From assembly GCA_033675265.1 (NCBI GenBank), contig JAUJYZ010001233.1:62001-126000 (forward strand): a stretch of DNA of 64,000 nt, in the 5' to 3' direction. Each line of letters opens with the position of its first letter. The first letter of the stretch is position 1. A program made the position numbers and the translations under genes. The notes below the pieces were generated by a model. It saw only the letters and a program-made list of their open reading frames with translations, was not told where the DNA came from and did not search any database. The DNA comes from Actinostola sp. cb2023 (lineage: Eukaryota > Cnidaria > Anthozoa > Actiniaria > Actinostolidae). This document shows positions 21,754-32,272 of this stretch, piece by piece.

Positions 21754-24700
21754 ATGGATGTGGGAGTACAGACGTTGACAAGCCTCTTGCAATGGGGGCT
21801 TATCACCCACCAGACCTACGCAGAGGGCCTTGACGCCCTTCAGACGACCCAGGACAGACCCACACCAACCCCGCGTGAGAGACCCGTACCAACCCCGCGC
21901 GAGAGGCCCACACCAACCCCGCGTGAGAGACCTGCACCAGCTCCTCGCAAGAAGAGAGCTCCTCGCAAGAAGAGGCCCACACCAGCCCCACGCGAGTCGA
22001 CTCTCCACGATGTAGTCCAAAACATCCTGGATGAGCCAATCCCGGAAGCAGTGAAGAAGAGATTGCTCGGGCCACTGCTTCCCGGAAAGCCTAGACCAGC
22101 CCCTAAACCTAAGGAGAGGGAAATAAAGGCCATCTTGGAGGAGTTCGACCCAGTTGCTCCTAAGAAGGTCCGAACAACCCAGGACTACCAGCGAGATGTC
22201 CTAGAAGCGTTTGCCCCGCAGAAACAGGGCCGTGAGTTAGTGTTTCGCCAAACTCCATGGGTGATTGGAAAATATATCCGGGGGTGGCAGATGGAGGTCC
22301 CTCAGGGTCATCCACTTGGCTCAGACCCCAAAGCTTTCTTGGAAGGCGTGCGCTCGCAAATCCGTAGAAAGCTCGAGGAAGAACTCCGAGCTCTTGGCGG
22401 TGTAAAGTGTCAGCTTGCCCTCAAGGTACAGCTCAGCAAACTCGTGCCGGATGGCTCTGAGGAGTACACAGACCCTGTGCTCCGGCACAAGCAGGAGGCC
22501 CTTCTTCAGGCCGGCGAAATCAGCGAAGCCCTAAACAAGGCCATCCCCCACATCCTGGAACTGCTCGAGAAGTGGACACATAGAGGGTCTGGGTGGGCGG
22601 TCGATCGAGTGGAAACCCTCTGGCTGGACATCGCGCGGTACCAGCCCCTGCGCGGCGGGTCTTACACCCCACTACCAGCAGAGGTGCGGAGCAAAAAGGC
22701 GGTGGTAAACGTGCGCAACAAGGACGATCACTGCCTCCGATGGACACTTCGCTCTGCGCTGTTTCCTGCCACACACCATGTGGACAGACCTAGCCAGTAC
22801 CCCACCCAGGATGGCCTCAACTTCGGAGGGGTCGACGCCCCCACGCCCATCTCTCTCAGATCCCGAGGGTCGAGAAACAGAACAACCTGGCCATCAATGT
22901 TTTCGGCTGGGACAAGGGGGTCATAGTCCACCACCTCAGCAAACAGCTTGAGGACATGTTCCGCATCAACGTGCTACTGATCGAAAAGGCCGGCAAATTC
23001 CACTACACCTGGATCAAAAACCTTAACCGCCTGCTCTACGACCAGAACAAGCACCGAGGGCGAAAACACTTCTGCGAGCGCTGTCTTCACGGCTACTCTA
23101 GGGAAGACCTGTTGGAAGCCCACAGACCCGAGTGCCACGGGATCGGCCAGACTGCTGTCCGCGTGGAGATTCCAGAGGAAGGTAAGAACAAGCTAACATT
23201 CCAGAACCACCACAAGCAGATGCAGGCTCCTTACATCATCTATGCTGACTTCGAGGCTTTGACCACAAAGGTCGAGGGCCCCGATCTCGATCCCACAAAA
23301 AGCAACACGCAGAAAACGCAACTACACGAGGCATGCAGCTACGCATACGTGGTTGTTAGGTGTGATGGGCGCACAGAGACTCCTGTGGACTACCAAGGGC
23401 CCAATGCCGCCGAGCATTTCCTCCGCGCACTCCAGTAGGAAGAGAAAAAGATCAAGGTAGTTCTGGCCCATGTGCATGACGCAAGATGCCTGGAGGGCCC
23501 ACAACACAGCGGCAGACTGCCACGTATGTGAAAAGCCTCTAGATGGCGACTCTGTACGCGACCACTGCCACATCACCGGAAAATACCGGTGGTGCCGCTC
23601 ACAATGCCTGCAACCTGAAGCTTCGGCTAAGCCCAAAAACCACCACCATCCCAGTGGTCTTCCATAATCTGCGGGGCTATGACTCCCACCTGCTGATGCA
23701 GGCAATCTCAAAGGTAGAGGGCCGCGTCTCGTGCATCCCCAACAACACGGAAAAGTACATCTCCTTCTCTCTGGACCAGCTTCGCTTCATCGACAGCGCC
23801 CAGTTCTTGCTGGCCTCCCTCGACAAGCTGTTGGGGCAAACAGCCCTGAAACGTTCCAGATCACGGCGAGATACGAGCCAGTCGAGGAGAGGCGCAAACT
23901 GCTCATGCGAAAAGGCGTGTACCCCTACGAGTACATGGGCTCTTGGGAGCGCTTTGCCGAAACCGCCCTTCCCCCCAAGAGGCCTTCTTCAGCAAGCTGT
24001 CGGGCGAGCACATACGAAAATCAGATTACACCCACGCGCAAAAGGTCTGGACGACCTTCGGCTGCAAAAAAATAGGGGACTAGTCTTTGAGACCTTCCGG
24101 AAGACCTGCATGAAGCAGTACGGCCTTGATCCCGCCCACTACTACACAAGCCCTGGCCTTTCCTGCGACGCCCTGCTCAAGAAGACAGGCGTAGAGCTGG
24201 AACTGCTCACCGACTATTACCAGCACCTCTTCATCGAGAAGGGACTTCGGGGGGCTCATCCATGGCGTCCACTCGCTACGCCAAGGCCAACAACCCCCTT
24301 GTAGAGGGGCACAACGCCACTCTCCCGACCACCTATATCCACTACCTAGATGCCAACAACCTGTACGGGTGGGCGATGAGCCAGCCGCTGCCTGTCGGCA
24401 ACTTTCGATGGGTGGAGGACTGTCGTGCGCTTGCAGAGAGCATAGTCAACCACCCAGCAGACAACCCAGAGGGCTACATCCTGGAAGTGGACCTGGAATA
24501 CCCGGCGGAGCTGCACACGGCTCACAACGCGTATCCGCTCGCGCCAGAGCGTCTGGTTGTTCCGAAGAGGTGGATGGGAGAGTTCCAACACGGACTTCTC
24601 GCCACGGGGGCGGCGGGCACAGAGGTCGAGAAGCTGGTTCCCAACCTCCGCAACCAGGAGCGCTATGTGATTCACTACCGCAACCTGCAGCTTTACCTGT

Positions 24701-25052
24701 CGCTGGGAATGCGTCTCTCGAAGATTTGCAGGGCCCTCAGCTTCCGGAAAAGCCCTTGGATGGAAGGCCAAGGCGTAAAAAAGGCCACCGTGAAGACCCA
24801 CATCCGTCACGAGCAGTACAAAGAGGCCCTCTTCGAAAAGAGAACCTTCCGACATGGCATGGACATCCTGCGGTCCGAGCGCCATCATATCTACGGCCAG
24901 CATTTGAACAAGGTGTCACTTTCGCCCTTCGACTCCTAGCGTTGGATCGCGGGAAATGGGGTAGACACACTGGCCTATGGGCACAAGGCTAGGAGGCCAT
25001 CCCAGCCGGCATGGTAGTTATGAACGTGCTCATCGAGGGGCTCCTCATGTAA
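21754..25052 (+). pseudogene. polB: DNA polymerase B, protein-primed type (broken)
   Basis: This would replicate the element from its ends. N-terminus: five RPTPTPRE-like repeats and a long helical region, perhaps the terminal-protein part. Then a C2HC knuckle (HFCERC ... HRPEC), Exo I (YADFEA), an HNH/endonuclease VII-like Cys/His patch (CHVCEK ... RDHCHITGKYR), Exo II (NLRGYDSHL) and palm motif A (DANNLYGWAM). Breaks: frameshifts near 22855, 23450-23540, 23840, 24000 and 24250, and TAG stops at 23436 and 24937. A deletion near 24077 removes Exo III, and an in-frame deletion near 24765 removes motifs B and C (no YxDTDS anywhere). The end overlaps the integrase stop tail-to-tail. It is inactive. 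Confidence 0.9.
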
Positions 25053-26095
25053 CCGTTTCGAAGAAACTCAAGCGTCTAACGCCTGAGGACCCCATCCGGC
25101 GGAAGCTGGGTGTTGGGGGCACCACCTGCAGTTCTTCGCGGACAAAGCCGCGGGCCGGCCCATCAGACGGCACGTCAAGATAGTAGAGGACGGGCGTGTC
25201 AGTCTTAATAACTTCGCGTCCAAACCGGTATATCTGGAGGCTCCATACGGGGTCGGTCGCGCGACGACGGCCGCCTTCCAACTCGCCAGGGGCATAGAGA
25301 TAACGAACACCAACACCATAGGGAAGCCTTTGCTCTGCCAAACCGACAGGCCACCCAGACGGAACAGAGGGGTCTTTTGTGCCACGCGCGCCAGCTCTAT
25401 GGTATCGGAGGGCTTGTTGGCAATTAATCGAGTGACTTCGCCATTCAAGGCCGCCACAGCGGCTGGAAGTCGAGCCACCCACTCAACCGACCTCTGACTG
25501 CCCCCTTGGGACTGGAGCAACATTTCCTGTGCATATTGGTGGCCGAATAGCCGCTCGGACAGCGTTCGGTTGAACCGTTCAACAAGAGCCTGGTCCTGGT
25601 GGATGACAACCCGGCCACGCCTCACAGAAACTCCATGTTTCTCGAGCAGTGGGGTCAGAGCTCCCATGAACTCGCGCCCGGGGTCGACTTGCAGCAGCTT
25701 GGGCCAGTTCAGCGAGCTTCGCTTGTAGATCCGCGAGAGAGCGTCTGCAACTTCGGGCTCTCCTTTGTGGCCAGCGGCTCGGCCTCCTTGAATCTAGAGG
25801 CCACGTCGACAATGGTCAACGCGTACTTGTAGAGCTTCCGGCCCCGCCCAGGGCGGTCATGCGGCAGAAACAGCAGGTCCGCCTGGTGCACTTCGTTGGG
25901 AGCCGACACATCGAACCTTGGCCGCGGCACGTGCCGCGGAGGTGGCAAGTAGATCTGCCAGAGGGCCTGCTTCGAGAGCCACGCCCGCGCCACATCTTCA
26001 GAGACCCCAGTCGCGGCGGCAAGATGCTCGACTGCCGCAAGGCCTTTCCAGTAGCCCCGTGGGCAGTAATATGTGCTGGCAAGTTTGCTGTCCAT
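25045..26095 (-). pseudogene. Retrovirus-like (rve) DDE integrase of the Polinton-like element
   Basis: It would insert the element into chromosomes. Start chosen at ATG 26093-26095 (MDSKLASTYYCP). The order is: an N-terminal helical domain (GYWKGLAAVEHLAAATGVS), then the catalytic core with first Asp in VHQADLLFLPHD, second Asp in LLQVDPGREF and Glu in QALVERFNRTL, so all three DDE residues survive. The C-terminal part (YLYAPGELEGGRRRATDPVWSL) resembles a chromodomain/SH3-like tail. Frame changes lie at about 25720-25760 and about 25340-25380, so it is a pseudogene. Its TGA (25045-25047) lies two bases beyond the convergent PolB stop. Confidence 0.85.
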
Positions 26096-26201
26096 CCGAC
26101 GGCACGCGTCTCTTCGTGCGGACACGTCTCTCAGACGGCACGTCATATATTCCAACAGCTCTACCGTTGCCACCAGTAGTCCAACATGTTTGCAAGGTAA
26201 A

Positions 26202-26208
26202 TATATAT
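26202..26208 (-). promoter_or_regulatory. Possible TATA box upstream of the integrase
   Basis: TATATAT about 107 bp upstream of the integrase ATG, in the only AT-rich patch (about 26190-26235) of this GC-rich part. A very short upstream frame starting ATGTTGGACTAC lies between. Suggestive only. Confidence 0.3.
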
Positions 26209-26348
26209 ACGCAGAAAAAAAGTTTTTTGAAATACCAGGGGGAGCCCTACGACACCTTTGACAGAAGGTACGCGCCTCCCAGTGTCGCGCCGCACACAAA
26301 CGCGAGCTCGCCTGTCTTCTGTGCCTGGCTGGGCTTCTAAAACGCACA

Positions 26349-26680
26349 CTAGTGGGGCTCGGCCTCAACATGCGGGGCTGGGTGAAACCTGGCATAAAGA
26401 TCGAGCGCGTCATCGGCATCGCGCAGGCCGGCTTGTGCTTTTTGGCGATTTATTTCGCGGGTCTCCTCCCAGTCTCGCAGCGAGGTTCGGCGCTTCGCCC
26501 ACGCGCCCATCGCCGCGCCTGGTACTTTTCCATGGCCAAGTCATGGCGCTTGCGCTCCGCCGCAAGGAGAGCTGCGCCGCCGCTGCCACCCGAAAGAGCG
26601 TGGGCAACTATAATACCCTCCGTGAACGCCGCCGCGTTGACTACAGCCGCGGCAATCATCATTGCGAGTGCGGTGGACAT
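26349..26680 (-). pseudogene. Small hydrophobic protein with charged tail (about 110 aa)
   Basis: ATG at 26678-26680 follows the TAG of the gene upstream with no gap (TAGATG), so the two were probably made from one transcript. The N-terminus is a hydrophobic Ala-rich segment (ALAMMIAAAVVNAAAF) and the rest is charged and helical. One frameshift near 26510: the first frame stops after a GRRPAK tail, and the frame that fits the rest runs through DADDALDLYARFHPAPH to TAG at 26349. Unknown function; membrane association is likely. Confidence 0.5.
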
Positions 26681-26893
26681 CTAAGCCGGAATGATCTTCT
26701 CCTTCTGGAGGTAGTTGCGAAGATACACGGCAACCGATAGCACTGCAACCCACTTCCCGTAGTTCTCGATTGAGGAGCTGGGGTCGTTCGTGAGACCAGT
26801 CCGGATGGTTTTCTTGCCGATGTATCCGATTCCGGCGGCAAGTCCAACTAACGTCGCCGTTTCAGCTACTGTTTTGCTGAGCTGGGAATCCAT
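26681..26893 (-). CDS. Small membrane protein (70 aa), apparently intact
   Basis: MDSQLSKTVAETATLVGLAA starts it. Residues about 12-30 form one hydrophobic segment and about 47-58 (WVAVLSVAVYLRNYL) a second, with a Lys/Asp/Ser linker. It lies between the single-pass protein gene and the 110-residue gene, all on one strand. From memory such small two-helix proteins recur next to capsid genes in related elements. Function unknown. Confidence 0.6.
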   Translation of the reverse strand: MDSQLSKTVAETATLVGLAAGIGYIGKKTIRTGLTNDPSSSIENYGKWVAVLSVAVYLRNYLQKEKIIPA

Positions 26894-26914
26894 TTGCGTT
26901 GGAAGGCGTAAGCT

Positions 26915-27460
26915 TTAAATCATCGACGGAGGGGCGAGATTCTCCGCGGCCGCGGGTCGAAGCCCCGGTGCTCCCGCGACAGCACGAAGTGCGGGCACCT
27001 CGCTGGGCGCTTGTGCGCGCGCACGGGCGGCGGCGGAAGTGGGAGCACTTCTGCACATCCCGACCCAGGCTGTTCGTTCGACGACGCGGTACTGCAAGTA
27101 CAGCCACCCGGCGGCAATGGCGAGCCCACCGATGCCGAGTAGGGTGTTGGTGCTCCAGGGTCCCGTGCCCGCCGTCGTCCCGACTTCGGGCTCGTGGGGG
27201 ATGCCCGAGCCCGCGGCACTTCGTGCCTCGGAGTCAATCCCAGGATCGTGGAGGGACTCTCCTGCTTTCCCACAGCCGTCTGTGCGGCTGTCTGTTCGAG
27301 GGCGCGGTTTTGAGCAGCGAGCAAGATTCGCCCCTGCCTGTTTAATTCTGCACTGGCCTTTCCAGCGGCGACATTTTTAGGGTTTTTGGGGCGCGCACGG
27401 TCGGCAGGGGTGGTGAAGTCACGGTGTCAGAGGGCATCACCCGTGTCGGCTCGTTCATTT
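26915..27460 (-). pseudogene. Single-pass membrane protein with Ala/Pro-rich tail (broken)
   Basis: It begins with MNEPTRVMPSDTV at about 27460. After frame changes near 27375 and 27255 it runs through a helical stretch (GRILLAAQNRALEQTAAQ), a transmembrane helix (LLGIGGLAIAAGWLYL) and a low-complexity Ala/Pro/Arg tail ending ENLAPPSMI at 26915. Three frames are needed, so it is dead. Sequence composition makes the exact breaks uncertain. Function unknown. Confidence 0.45.
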
Positions 27461-28973
27461 TACTGCGCTTTGCGCTGTGGATGGTCAGCTTCATTAGAAT
27501 CGCGCGCGTCGCCGGCGCTTTCAACTTGAGTGTAAGCACTTTCAACGTGAGTGTAAGCGCTTTCAACGTGAGTGTAAGTGGTTAATGCGGCGCTCGTTAG
27601 AGCTATGTAAGGGGACAGCCGCGTGTTGGCCATATAACCCGTGAAAGCGACGGACAGCTCCATGGAGACCACCTCATCTTTTTGGAGAATTGCCAAAAAC
27701 GCGCCCTCGTCGCGCAGGCGCATGCCCACAAATGGCAGCGCGAGGCCCAACACCTTCACCGCGAGTCGGAGAATTCCATTTGCAGTGTTCTTTTGGATTT
27801 TTCGGCAGAGCACAGACTCGTGACGTACATGAAGTGCGACGCACTCCGCCTCGGAGTGTTTCTCGACGTGGATGTTCTGGCCTGCTCCGATCGAGTGCCG
27901 GCCGTCTTCGTGGACCAGCCAGTCACGGGCGGATCGGAGATCGACTACCATCGCGAACAATCTCGAGAAGAACCCGGCGAGCCGTTCAGCGCTGGCGCCT
28001 AAAAGCCATTCCGCGCCACTCTTGGCGCTGGCCCAAAGCTCATCCGGGCGCATGCCGGGCCCAAAAATGAGCTCCGGTCCAAATCGAACTCCACCTTGGA
28101 TATGCCGGGGTCGACGAATGACGGATGAGGAATGACGAACAGCCCTAGCAGCCCTACAAAGCTCCTGCGTTGGATTTGGATGGCGTCGGTCAGCACGGTG
28201 GCGGTTGCTCGGTAGAATGTGACCGTGGCGTGGTGCGTGATGTTGTTGTAGATCAACCGGCGGGGTGGCGGGAGAATTGTCGAGCGCTCGTCGGGTTCGA
28301 GGACTTGGTACTCGAGCACGATGTTCTCGAGCATATACGAGCCAATTTTTGTCGCGTCGGAGGAGGCGATGACGTCGGCCGCAGGTGCAAGGGTCAACTC
28401 GATTCGTATTTCGAGGAGGTCCTTCGTTGGCAGCAACCCTTGGCTGCGAAACAGCTCTAAGGCCCCCACTCCGTCGAGCGGGATGCGGTACTTCTGGAAT
28501 GCGGCCGCGAGCGCGGTGTCGGCGTCGACAGAGTTCTTGTCGCCGGCCGCTGAGCGGTGCTTTGCGACTTCCGCGGGTTGGATTCCTTGCTCCACGAGGT
28601 CGCCCCGTTCCTCCTTCGTGCGCCACAGATCGGCAAACAGCGCCACCAGGTCGGGCCGGCCAAGCGACTCAACCTCTTTGTCGCCTATTCGGACGACGCG
28701 TTTCGCGACGAGGGCTCTGCCCAGATTTTGGACGTCGCGATTGTTAGCATGCCTGCCTGTGCCCTGTAGTGCGAAGGTGGCCACCAGAGCGATACTTTTT
28801 GGCACAAGTACCACACCTGTCGGGAGGACAGGCACGTTCACATAGAGGGTCTCCCCCGGGCGGGCCGTCGAGGGTGTGAAAGTCATGCGGTGGGTGACCC
28901 GCTTGGCCTTCAACCCGCGGAGCGCGCGAGCCGGCCGCCGGGTGTCGAGCGTTTTGAACAGATACGGCTCCAT
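27461..28973 (-). pseudogene. Probable major capsid protein (double jelly-roll type), one frameshift
   Basis: It would form the capsid shell of the virus-like stage. From ATG 28971-28973 the first frame gives about 300 residues with the pattern I associate with these capsid proteins: GETLYVNVPVL and VLVPKSIALVATFAL early strands, a helical insert with Lys/Glu (DLWRTKEERGDLVEQGI), then LEIRIELTLAPAADVI ... YMLENIVLEYQVL. A frameshift near 28060 moves to the second frame (AMVVDLRSARDWLVHEDG), about 500 residues in all, a usual size. The tail carries three 21-bp repeats (HVESAYT at about 27524-27586). Identification rests on pattern memory; a structure search would settle it. Confidence 0.7.
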
Positions 28974-29013
28974 TTCACTTGTAGTATACTACTACTTTCT
29001 CCCCAACTCTAAA
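28974..29013. promoter_or_regulatory. 40-bp divergent promoter with perfect palindrome GTAGTATACTAC
   Basis: This is the whole gap between the capsid start (minus) and the membrane-protein start (plus). GTAGTATACTAC at 28981-28992 is a perfect 12-bp palindrome. Its GTAGTATA half also occurs at the outer tip of the terminal inverted repeats (AGTAGTATAG). It could be a shared TATA-like core for both genes or a protein-binding site; this is inference. Confidence 0.5.
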
Positions 29014-30038
29014 ATGGAAGGAGTACCTGAAACGTCCGAAGGTGGAGGGGGTAGCACAGATTTTGGCCCATTGATCCCGGAGGGTAGCGCTGACATCAAC
29101 GCGGATTGGAATACCTTGCTACCAGCCCCCGGTGAGAATGAGGCCGCGTGGTATAAACGGGGTTGGGAGGTTGTGCGTGATGCTGGACATCGTGGCGTGG
29201 GGTGGGCAAAGATGTGATGGAAAGAGTGGGCACCCGCTCGAACCCATACGAGCACATTGAGCTCCAACCCATGGGGAGGGTGGAGGAGGACCCCCTCGTT
29301 GCCAACGCCAGGACGAAGCTGTATGAGCTGTTTCCTAAGGTGAAAGACCACACGGAGGACTTCTTTCTGAGAAACACATCGGGGAAAGGCATCGAGATAA
29401 AGCTACCCTCAAAAAAAGGAATAGGTAAGTGGCGAGATTGGCAACCACTATTCAAGCGGGACGGCGCTGTCCAGACAAAAGTAAAACAAAGTTGGGGTTG
29501 GGAGGTCATCACGGGACCCGAAAAAATCTTAGAGGCAAACGACGCCCAAATCGCACAGAACCGCAAAGACAACGTCAAAGATGAGGCCATTGTGGCGGGC
29601 TCCGACGCCAGCGAAGCGGATAAGGAGGCGGCGCAAGCGCGAATCGCCGAGCGGACGCAGCAGGACGAGGCCTTCACCGCGGAAAGCGAAGCCACCGAGG
29701 AGCGCATGACTTTGCGAGAGAAGGTAAAGTACATATTCAAGAAATATGGTTTCACATTCGTCGGCGTGGCAGTTGCGGCGGGGGCCGTCATCGCCGCCGT
29801 TGTGTCTGCGTTGTCCGCGCGCCTTGCGGCAGTGGCCGGGGCGATGGGAAATGAACTGAAGGCGATCGGGAAAAAGCTGGCCGAGCTCCTCCCCGGCTCC
29901 ATCGGAGCCATCGCCTCGTTCATATTTCGCACGGCTGGCGAGGTCGTCGAATTTCTCACCAAGAACGCGTGGCTGGTGATCATAGGGATCGTCGTATTCC
30001 TTGTCGAGCGAGTTTCTTCGAAACGTAAGAGCCGCTAA
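29014..30038 (+). pseudogene. Two-helix membrane protein with coiled-coil middle (about 340 aa)
   Basis: ATG 29014 (MEGVPETSEGGGGS) opens the first frame. A one-base shift near 29210 joins it to the frame running to TAA 30036-30038. The middle is acidic and helical (ANDAQIAQNRKDN, ASEADKEAAQARIAERTQ), followed by a basic patch and hydrophobic helix (KKYGFTFVGVAVAAGAV), an amphipathic segment (LKAIGKKLAELLPGSIGAI) and a C-terminal helix (AWLVIIGIVVFLVERV) ending SSKRKSR. From memory, proteins with this C-terminal half are common in cnidarian elements of this type. It may sit in a membrane or virion; function unknown. Confidence 0.6.
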
Positions 30039-30531
30039 CGCAGCATCCACCAGCCGAGGCCTGCTGCGGCCAACCCCACAACCGCGAGATTTTTCTCGTG
30101 AGTCGTCGGCAGCGCCTGTGCAGGCACTTCGCGGGCGGCAGGGCCGGCGGATTTTTGGCCCCCGCCGCGGGGTGCCTTCGGCTGCAATGGTTCTGATTTC
30201 TCGTGCCGCGCGCCTGCCATCGGTGCCACATCGGAAGGAAGGCGCGGGTGCATCTCTGTGTTTATGTCGGCATTGATGCCGAAGCGCATATTGCCCGTCG
30301 CCATTTTTAGGCCGTTGTTGTAGCCAAAGATACTCACGCGGTTGATGACGAGTTCGCTGGGGAGGAGCCAAAGACCGGATGATATTGCGATGTCCAGCCG
30401 GGCCCTGGCGTCCAGAACTGCTTTCTGGAACCTTTGGACGCTTTGCGAGATGTCGTTTGTTACCGCCTTCTCAAAGAGGGTGGCAAACACCTGTTGCGTC
30501 TCGACGGCGCCGCCCGAGTCCCCCTCGATGG
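30035..30531 (-). pseudogene. Conserved protein with C-terminal membrane helix; start codon probably lost
   Basis: The frame extends upstream of the first Met (30490) to about 30531 with coding-like residues (STIEGDSGGAVETQQ). At the point where a start is expected, four bases after the TAA of the previous gene, the codon is ACG rather than ATG. Core: FEKAVTNDISQSVQRFQ, then INRVSIFGYNNGLKMATG, a Pro/Ala/Gly-rich linker and a terminal helix (LAVVGLAAAGLGWWML). The stop overlaps the end of the convergent gene at 30036-30038. Function unknown. Confidence 0.5.
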
Positions 30532-30542
30532 TTGATCTCGTT

Positions 30543-31575
30543 TTAGTTTGAGCGGTGAGGATGCAGTATATAAACGTAAGTCTCCATACTACGGTTCAGT
30601 CTTCCAAGGCCAGCCCGCGGTAGCCCGAGGCTTTTTTGCGGGACGAAGAAGCGGTACGATTTGTTTGCCGCGGCTTCTATGTGGTCGAGCGCACTGGAGG
30701 CCCAAAGGCCGTCCTTCCCCGCCCCCCCCCCCCCCCCCCCTCCCCCCCACTTCGGGGGTTGATCCGCAAAGTGGAAGAGGCCATCGGGCCAGAGGGGGTC
30801 TTTCTTTTGGGTGTAAACGTCCGCGACTTTGACCATGTGACCGTTGACTCTGTTGTACATGTTGTATCGAAAGTCTGAATTTTTCGAAACGTCAAATTCT
30901 CGGCACAAGCGGTCAAACACCGGAATGCTGAATGGGTTGTTGCGGGGTTGAAGGTGATATCCCCAGGTAGTGGTGCGCCTAACTCTTGCAGGATGCCCCG
31001 AATGGTGTACATCACGTGGAAACGAACCAAGGCGGTAACAATTGGCTCCTCACTGTTTTCCAGCATAGTGTAGGAAATGCCACATCCGGCGGTTGCACAC
31101 CAGACCGCAAAGTTGAGTTGTTGGGGCCAGGGCCAGAAGCGGGGGGCGGAGCTGTTTATCCATATGTGGCTTTCCTTCGCGGTCATGTGTTTGACTGTGT
31201 TATTTTTAAATATGTCCCGGGAGGTAAACGCGAAACCCTCGTTGGGCGTCTCCACCACAATGCGGAAAGCAAGCAGTAGGGTGGCCGGGTCAGGTGGATC
31301 AGAATTAAATTGGCTCAAGGATATTGGGTACAGGGCTTTAATTTGGTGTTGAGCGAGAACTCGAGAGGGAATGGGGCTTGTCGGGCGTAGGACTGCTCAA
31401 GAGCCTCTTGGAGCGCTTTGTCAACCTCTGGGTCGAAGTGTAGTGTCTTATTCCCCCAAGCGAGCACAGAGTAGCCCCTGCCTTTGTAATGGAATGTGAC
31501 GGCCAACGCATCGAAGGAGAACTTGGAAAGGTCCGCATTTGGGTACGCCTGCAGGAACAACACCTTTGCCAACAT
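30543..31575 (-). pseudogene. Conserved protein of Polinton-like elements (about 340 aa), broken
   Basis: Three frames read in succession: from ATG 31575 (MLAKVLFLQAYPNADLSKF), through LNFAVWCATAGCGIS and VRFHVMYTIRGILQELG, to FDRLCREFDVSKNSDFRY and a C-terminal GLGRLNRSMETYVYIL, with shifts near 31315 and 30940. A run of G codons (30726-30745 on the plus strand as C) lies in frame in the last part and is probably an expansion. I recognise the family as recurring in cnidarian genomes beside these elements but cannot assign a role; a virion or replication accessory protein is possible. Confidence 0.55.
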
Positions 31576-31613
31576 TTGAACGTTGACTTGAAAATAGAAG
31601 CCTTAGTTTCAAC
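31576..31613. promoter_or_regulatory. Short divergent intergenic region
   Basis: Thirty-eight bp between the starts at 31575 (minus) and 31614 (plus). It contains the palindrome AACGTT but no TATA box that I can support. As at 28974-29013, two divergent genes share a very small gap. Confidence 0.35.
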
Positions 31614-32261
31614 ATGACTATTTTGTTTCTGGAGAGCAAAACAGCAGACTTCTCGGTCTCCCTTGAAACCTCGCTCAGGAATCCGCAATAGCTCCGCCTT
31701 CACAGCGCGAAGTACCCCCTGTTCAGGGTCCTCAAGCAGGAGGGGCAGATCTGGAGCGAAGATGAACTCCTTCTGTCGATCCCTGCGGGCGAATACACAC
31801 TTGAAAGTGTCAAAACCGCCATAGATGCCGCTACGCACGTAGGCAGACAACCTGCACAAATCGTCGGGCGCATGCTTACACTGCAGCCTGGAAGGACCGC
31901 AAACCAAGCCTTAAGACAGCTTCTAGCTATCCCCACGTCTGAGAACGGCTTGCGGCTGCCTATATCCTGGCCCCTTCCTGACATAATATGGATCCACTGC
32001 GATCTGGTCGACAGGGACCGGGTGGGGCGGCATCAGAAAACCGACGTCCCGACAGTCGCGCGCAGGGTTGACGTTCTAGGTAGTATCTGCTCCACGGCCG
32101 CGCAAGTGCGCACTCTCGAATATTCAGCCACCACCCCCCTGAGCATACGAGCTCGGCCCGTTGAGTGGGTCTCCAGAATCCGTCTTCGGTTTCTCGACCG
32201 AGCGGGCGTGGCGGCGCCCCTCCAAGGCACTTCCGTCTCTATCATATTAGAGGTGGAATAG
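31614..32261 (+). pseudogene. Possible minor capsid/penton-like protein (215 aa with one TAG)
   Basis: The frame runs from ATG 31614 (MTILFLESKTADFSVSLE) with a single in-frame TAG at 31689-31691 and otherwise open to 32261. After the stop come LLLSIPAGEYTLESVKTAID, LPISWPLPDIIWIHCDLVD and a C-terminal strand-rich part (WVSRIRLRFLDRAG ... GTSVSIILEVE). The GEYT and IHCDL stretches and the closing beta-rich end resemble single-jelly-roll structural proteins of this element class, from memory. Other minus-strand ORFs across this region are shadows. Without the TAG it would be intact. Confidence 0.5.
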
Positions 32262-32272
32262 GCAAAGCAAAA

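Noticed and set aside
29096..30371. Long minus-strand ORFs opposite the membrane-protein gene
   Set aside because: Shadows of the GC-rich plus-strand gene; the plus frame has the helices and sensible starts.
31338..31907. Minus-strand 189-codon ORF as the gene here
   Set aside because: The plus-strand frame 31614-32261 and the minus frame ending at 31575 together account for the region better; this ORF covers both in the wrong frames.
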